From assembly GCA_905235155.1 (NCBI GenBank), contig CAJOKJ010000016.1:1-42685 (forward strand): DNA of 42,685 nucleotides, read 5' to 3'. The notes beneath the pieces were generated by a model. The model was not told where the DNA came from, searched no databases, and saw only the letters and a program-made list of their open reading frames with translations. Both the position numbers and the translations under genes were made by a program. The stretch is from Candidatus Gastranaerophilales bacterium. GTDB taxonomy: Bacteria > Cyanobacteriota > Vampirovibrionia > Gastranaerophilales > Gastranaerophilaceae. This document shows positions 39,731-42,685 of the stretch, in pieces (positions within the stretch are counted from its first letter, which is position 1; each line of letters opens with the position of its first letter).

Positions 39731-41651
39731 AGCCGTTCTCCTTTTTGTTTCCTCTTTGTTGTCTTTGTTGTTCTTCCTCGTTATCTTTTTTGTGTTGACG
39801 ATATGAAAGGTTATCGTATTCTAAACCTTCATCTGAAAATTTTTGTTTTAATAATGGAATATTTGCTTTCAAATACTGTTCAACAGCTTCATCTCCCGGT
39901 ATAAACTCTGCGGATATTTGTCCGTCTTTATTTACTCGCAGAACAACCGAAATATCTTTATCAAAGTCTACACGGAAAGATTTATTTGTTTCTTGTGATT
40001 CTTTCAAAGCATTCAACAATGTTTTTGATACTTGTGCTGATTTTGCCGCTTCAACATCTTTTAATAAATTATTATTTGTTTGATCTGCGGTTTTTGTACC
40101 TTCAATAACCTGTTGATTTGTTTCTATCAAATTATTAAAGAATTTTGCATCTGCTTCTGTCATTTTTATCGATTTTTCGGAAGAAGACTTTTTAGCTGCC
40201 TCTGCGGTTTTCGATGAGCTTGTTTTTGATTTTTTTATATCTTCTGTTGATAAGTTTGCGTCAATAAATTTAACGATATCAGATGTTTTGTTTGTATTCA
40301 TGGAATTGTTCAATTCTGCCAACGGATTAACTACTTCCATCTTTATAACCTTGATGTCTTCCGATACAACAGGCTTCATTTCAACGGCATTTACTTTTGT
40401 TTCATCTGCAATATCTTTGACTTTTCCGACATTTTCAACTTCATTTAGTACATCTTTCTTTATGTTTGAAATTTTGCTTATTGTTGGTTTGTCACCTTTT
40501 AAATCTTTCTTTTCATCAATTTTGTTTTGATTAATAAGATTTTCTACAAATGCAACTTTTTCAGGTTTTTCAAATGATTTAACTTCTTGAACAACCTCAT
40601 TTTCCGCATTTACGTTTGTTTTTACTTCATCCGTATTTTGGATTTTCACATTATCTTGCTTTTGTACATCTGCTTTTTCTACTTTTGAAGATTTAATGTC
40701 TGTTTTTTCAGGTAAAACTTCTTCAACAGTTTTTAATGATTTTTCTTCAGATTTTATAGATTTTGAAATAACATTTTTATCATTTATACTTAATTCCTCT
40801 TTAGCAGGCTTAACTATAACATCTGCATTATCATCTTTTACCGCCATTTCAGGAACAGCACTTATTTCATTTTCAATAAGTTTTGGTTCTTCAAATTTTT
40901 CCAAAAATTCAGGTTTTGGAAAAATTTCTGCTTTTACATTTTTATCCGGCAACAATGCTTCTTCAACTTCACCATCGGCAATTTTTAAGATTTCAGGTTC
41001 AGCGGTGTTTTGTTGCAATATTTCAACTTCATTATTTTTAATATCAGATTTAACAACTTCTAAATTATTTTGAGGAAGTTCTTTTTCGGAATTTGTTAAT
41101 ATATTTTCATTTTGAGGTATTTCCGATTTCATATCGTTATTTTCAATACGTACATTTTCAGGTTTGCTGATAAGTTTTGTATCTGACTTAATCTCTGTAT
41201 TTTCAATATCTGCTTGTTTATCAGTTTTTTGAGCAGCTACAACTTCTGATTTTATAACTTCATTTTTATCTGTGTTTTTAATTTCTGAATTGTGTTTGTT
41301 GTTCATCAAAACAATTTCGTCGACAAGTTCTTTTTCTGCAACTCTGTGCTTTTCTTGCCTTTCTTGAGCAGTCATTAATTCTTTATTTTGTTCAACGCTG
41401 AAATTAAACTCTTTTTCATTTTTTGAAACAAATTCAAAAGTTTTGCTGTCATTTTCAACATTCTTTTTAGTATCAATGTCAGTCGCATTTTTTTGTACTA
41501 CCGAATTTTCAGTATCAATTTTTGGTAAATCAGCCATTGCATCTACAAAAGATTTACCTTCTTCCGTAACCTTTGCCGGAGTTCTTACGGAACTTGATGT
41601 TGTTTCTTTAATTTGGGTATTATTTTTTAATTGAGTTGCTTTAATATCCAT
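39723..41651 (-). CDS. fliK: FliK-like flagellar hook-length control protein
   Basis: A 642-aa protein. AGAGG is six bases before the ATG at 41651, which is preferred to the ATG at 41657. Residues 1 to about 540 are a long low-complexity, Lys/Glu/Val/Asn-rich unfolded region, as expected for a molecular ruler. The last 100 residues contain a Flg_hook-type domain (RVDFDKDISVVLRVNKDGQI, FIPGDEAVEQYLKANIPLL, KFSDEGLEYDNLSY). It is exported to set hook length and switch the secretion substrate through FlhB. It overlaps fliJ upstream (11 nt) and the hook-like gene downstream (8 nt). Confidence 0.85.
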   Translation of the reverse strand: MDIKATQLKNNTQIKETTSSSVRTPAKVTEEGKSFVDAMADLPKIDTENSVVQKNATDIDTKKNVENDSKTFEFVSKNEKEFNFSVEQNKELMTAQERQEKHRVAEKELVDEIVLMNNKHNSEIKNTDKNEVIKSEVVAAQKTDKQADIENTEIKSDTKLISKPENVRIENNDMKSEIPQNENILTNSEKELPQNNLEVVKSDIKNNEVEILQQNTAEPEILKIADGEVEEALLPDKNVKAEIFPKPEFLEKFEEPKLIENEISAVPEMAVKDDNADVIVKPAKEELSINDKNVISKSIKSEEKSLKTVEEVLPEKTDIKSSKVEKADVQKQDNVKIQNTDEVKTNVNAENEVVQEVKSFEKPEKVAFVENLINQNKIDEKKDLKGDKPTISKISNIKKDVLNEVENVGKVKDIADETKVNAVEMKPVVSEDIKVIKMEVVNPLAELNNSMNTNKTSDIVKFIDANLSTEDIKKSKTSSSKTAEAAKKSSSEKSIKMTEADAKFFNNLIETNQQVIEGTKTADQTNNNLLKDVEAAKSAQVSKTLLNALKESQETNKSFRVDFDKDISVVLRVNKDGQISAEFIPGDEAVEQYLKANIPLLKQKFSDEGLEYDNLSYRQHKKDNEEEQQRQQRGNKKENGYE

Positions 41652-42135
41652 GTTCATCCTCTAAATCTTTCTGATACTGTTCTAACAGTTCTTGTTCTTC
41701 TCGTGTCTCTCTTGATTGCTGGAAATATCTTTGAACACCTAGTTCCGACATATTTTTTAATTCTGCGGCTTTTTGTTCTGCTACATAAGCATCTTTACTT
41801 TTTTCTTTGTGCTTTTCAAGAACTTTCACCGCCTGTTCCAATTCAACCAGTTTTTGAACTTCTTGTTGTACAATTTGTTCCTTTTCTTGTCGAATAATCT
41901 CCAGTTGTTCGCCTTTTTCCCACAAGTGATGAAGATATGTATCATACGCTTCCATCATTGTAAAATCGGCTTGTCGTTGTGCTTGTTTTGTTAAGACAAT
42001 TTCCTCGTTGTTTCGTTGAATGTCAGCCTCTGCTTCAAACAAAGCCTGCTGTGCTTTCTGAAGAACCATCAATTGTTCTTCTTTTTTGCGGATTCTGAAA
42101 TCAAGTACTTTTTGCAGTCTGTAAACAAAAGGCAT
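41641..42135 (-). CDS. fliJ: Flagellar export protein FliJ
   Basis: A 164-aa, almost entirely coiled-coil protein. It starts FVYRLQKVLDFRIRKKEEQL, the hallmark of FliJ (FRLqkvLdyR..kEe), and is Gln/Glu-rich throughout. FliJ is a soluble part of the type III export apparatus that links the FliI ATPase to FlhA and acts as a chaperone-escort. It is the first flagellar gene on this strand in the window; fliI, its usual partner upstream, is not adjacent, since 550 bp of non-coding repeats intervene. Confidence 0.92.
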   Translation of the reverse strand: MPFVYRLQKVLDFRIRKKEEQLMVLQKAQQALFEAEADIQRNNEEIVLTKQAQRQADFTMMEAYDTYLHHLWEKGEQLEIIRQEKEQIVQQEVQKLVELEQAVKVLEKHKEKSKDAYVAEQKAAELKNMSELGVQRYFQQSRETREEQELLEQYQKDLEDEHGY

Positions 42136-42240
42136 AATTACACTCTCACAATCATATTATGGTGTATTTTGCAAATTATTTACTCATCTGTTCGTACTAT
42201 TTATTTAATAATGAATTTTTAAAAGTCAACATTTTTGTTA

Positions 42241-42467
42241 TTGATGTTCAACTCTCACTTCGTTCGTGCCTCTGCTTTGCAAAATACGCCCTCGCATTAA
42301 ACGGCAACGTTCACATCAAAACAATTATTGATGTTCAACTCTCACTTCGTTCGTGCCTCTGCTTTGCAAAATACGCCCTCGCATTAAACGGCAACGTTCA
42401 CATCAAAACAAAAAATTCAACATTTTTGTTATTGATGTTCAACTCTCACTTCGTTCGTGCCTCTGCT
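42241..42467. repeat. 87-bp tandem repeat with inverted ends, 2.4 copies
   Basis: Copies begin at 42241, 42328 and 42432 (the third is cut after 36 bases). Each full unit runs from TTGATGT to ACATCAA, i.e. 7-bp inverted ends, over 79 bp (42241-42319 and 42328-42406), and the two are identical. The inside contains CACTTCGTTCGTG, which can pair locally. A shared leader, CAACATTTTTGTTATTGATG, precedes copies 1 and 3. Confidence 0.9.
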
Positions 42468-42547
42468 CGGGCTAAAAAAAAAAGTTTGCCAAAGTCTATT
42501 GGCAAACATTAAATAAACACGAGGATATTAAGAGAGAGAGTATAAAA
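42463..42547 (-). repeat. Terminator-containing intergenic repeat, copy B
   Basis: It matches 34533-34610 in both flanks. The central hairpin differs (GTTTGCCAA / TTGGCAAAC, loop 6 bases, 42484-42492 with 42499-42507). On the minus strand it is followed by ten T, so it is a functional-looking terminator for a gene to the right of the window. Confidence 0.8.
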
Positions 42548-42685
42548 CCTTGTCTATAAACTAATTCAGCCTCGCCGGAATTAATTTATTCTATTTTGGA
42601 ATTTGTTTATTCCTTACTCTTATATTAAGTATTTTTATAATAAAAAATTGCCTTTTCCCATTTCATGCCTGTTTCGGATTATTTT

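Larger units (their letters stand above)
42136..42685. other. Non-coding repeat-rich right edge
   Basis: No real gene is visible; the reading frames here are created by repeats. The region holds 2.4 copies of an 87-bp repeat (42241-42467), then the second copy of the terminator-containing repeat (42463-42547), then a small inverted repeat (GGAAT at 42598-42602 with ATTCC shortly after). The terminator faces a minus-strand gene that would start to the right of the window. Confidence 0.7.

Noticed and set aside
39567-41897. Several hydrophobic plus-strand reading frames
   Set aside because: Antisense shadows of the low-complexity fliK-like and fliJ genes, with no ribosome binding sites.
42241-42467. 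CRISPR-like array
   Set aside because: The repeat unit is about 80-87 bp with no unique spacers between identical copies, and no cas genes are in the window.

Overview
The window is AT-rich, and it encodes a Gram-negative envelope (lpxC, lpxD, fabZ, a heptose-phosphate adenylyltransferase), flagellar genes (fliJ, a fliK-like gene, a hook/rod gene), an S-layer-homology protein, a reverse rubrerythrin and secreted proteins with an INFTG-type N-terminal segment. Together these point to an anaerobic, gut-type non-photosynthetic cyanobacterial relative (Melainabacteria/Vampirovibrionia, order Gastranaerophilales). That placement is an inference from gene content and recalled protein style, not from a marker-gene tree.

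Layout. (1) 1-387: non-coding edge with inverted repeats. (2) 388-15633: a defence island. A type I restriction-modification locus runs rightward: a methylase-like/specificity-like fusion lacking the methylase motifs, hsdM, a RhuM-Fic gene, hsdS, a small membrane protein gene, two small-protein genes, a terminator, then hsdR under its own promoter. An AbiEi-like antitoxin gene with a perfect 26-bp operator-like palindrome follows, converging on a frameshifted AbiEii-type nucleotidyltransferase. Next is a compact three-gene cassette whose genes overlap by 8 and 11 nt: a PD-(D/E)xK-type nuclease, a small middle component and a DUF3732/Rad50-like ATPase. It matches the ABC-three-component (ABC-3C) predicted conflict systems. 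(3) 15634-21366: lineage-specific or secreted proteins (a 551-aa INFTG protein, a repeat-rich helical protein with an apparent frameshift, a PHP phosphoesterase, an AMIN-like membrane protein) and a tRNA-Gly(TCC) preceded by a partial copy of its own 5' end. (4) 21426-27151: housekeeping and stress genes (fluoride channel, carbonic anhydrase, C_GCAxxG_C_C protein, reverse rubrerythrin), a Cache-GGDEF-EAL phosphodiesterase, a Cys-rich protein, an XRE regulator and a 50-aa Cys protein. (5) 33794 down to 27169 on the minus strand: a tightly packed dapB-asd-rfaE2-lpxD-lpxC-fabZ-hypothetical-gltX operon that joins diaminopimelate synthesis, LPS core and lipid A synthesis and glutamyl-tRNA synthesis. 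(6) 33862-38610: an RNase HIII gene lacking the usual N-terminal domain, lineage-specific proteins, an XRE regulator, an SGNH-like protein and an SLH protein. (7) 38894-42135: fliJ, fliK-like and hook-like genes overlapping on the minus strand. (8) 42136-42685: non-coding DNA with 87-bp tandem repeats and a second copy of a terminator-containing repeat also present at 34533-34610.

The most interesting material is the defence island (the pseudo-methylase, the unusual composition of the RM locus, the AbiEi operator and broken toxin, and the nuclease-armed ABC-3C cassette), two frameshifts that each look like the loss of one A from an A-run, and the intergenic repeats with a covarying terminator hairpin. 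Functions are read from motifs and recalled family features; no database search was possible.
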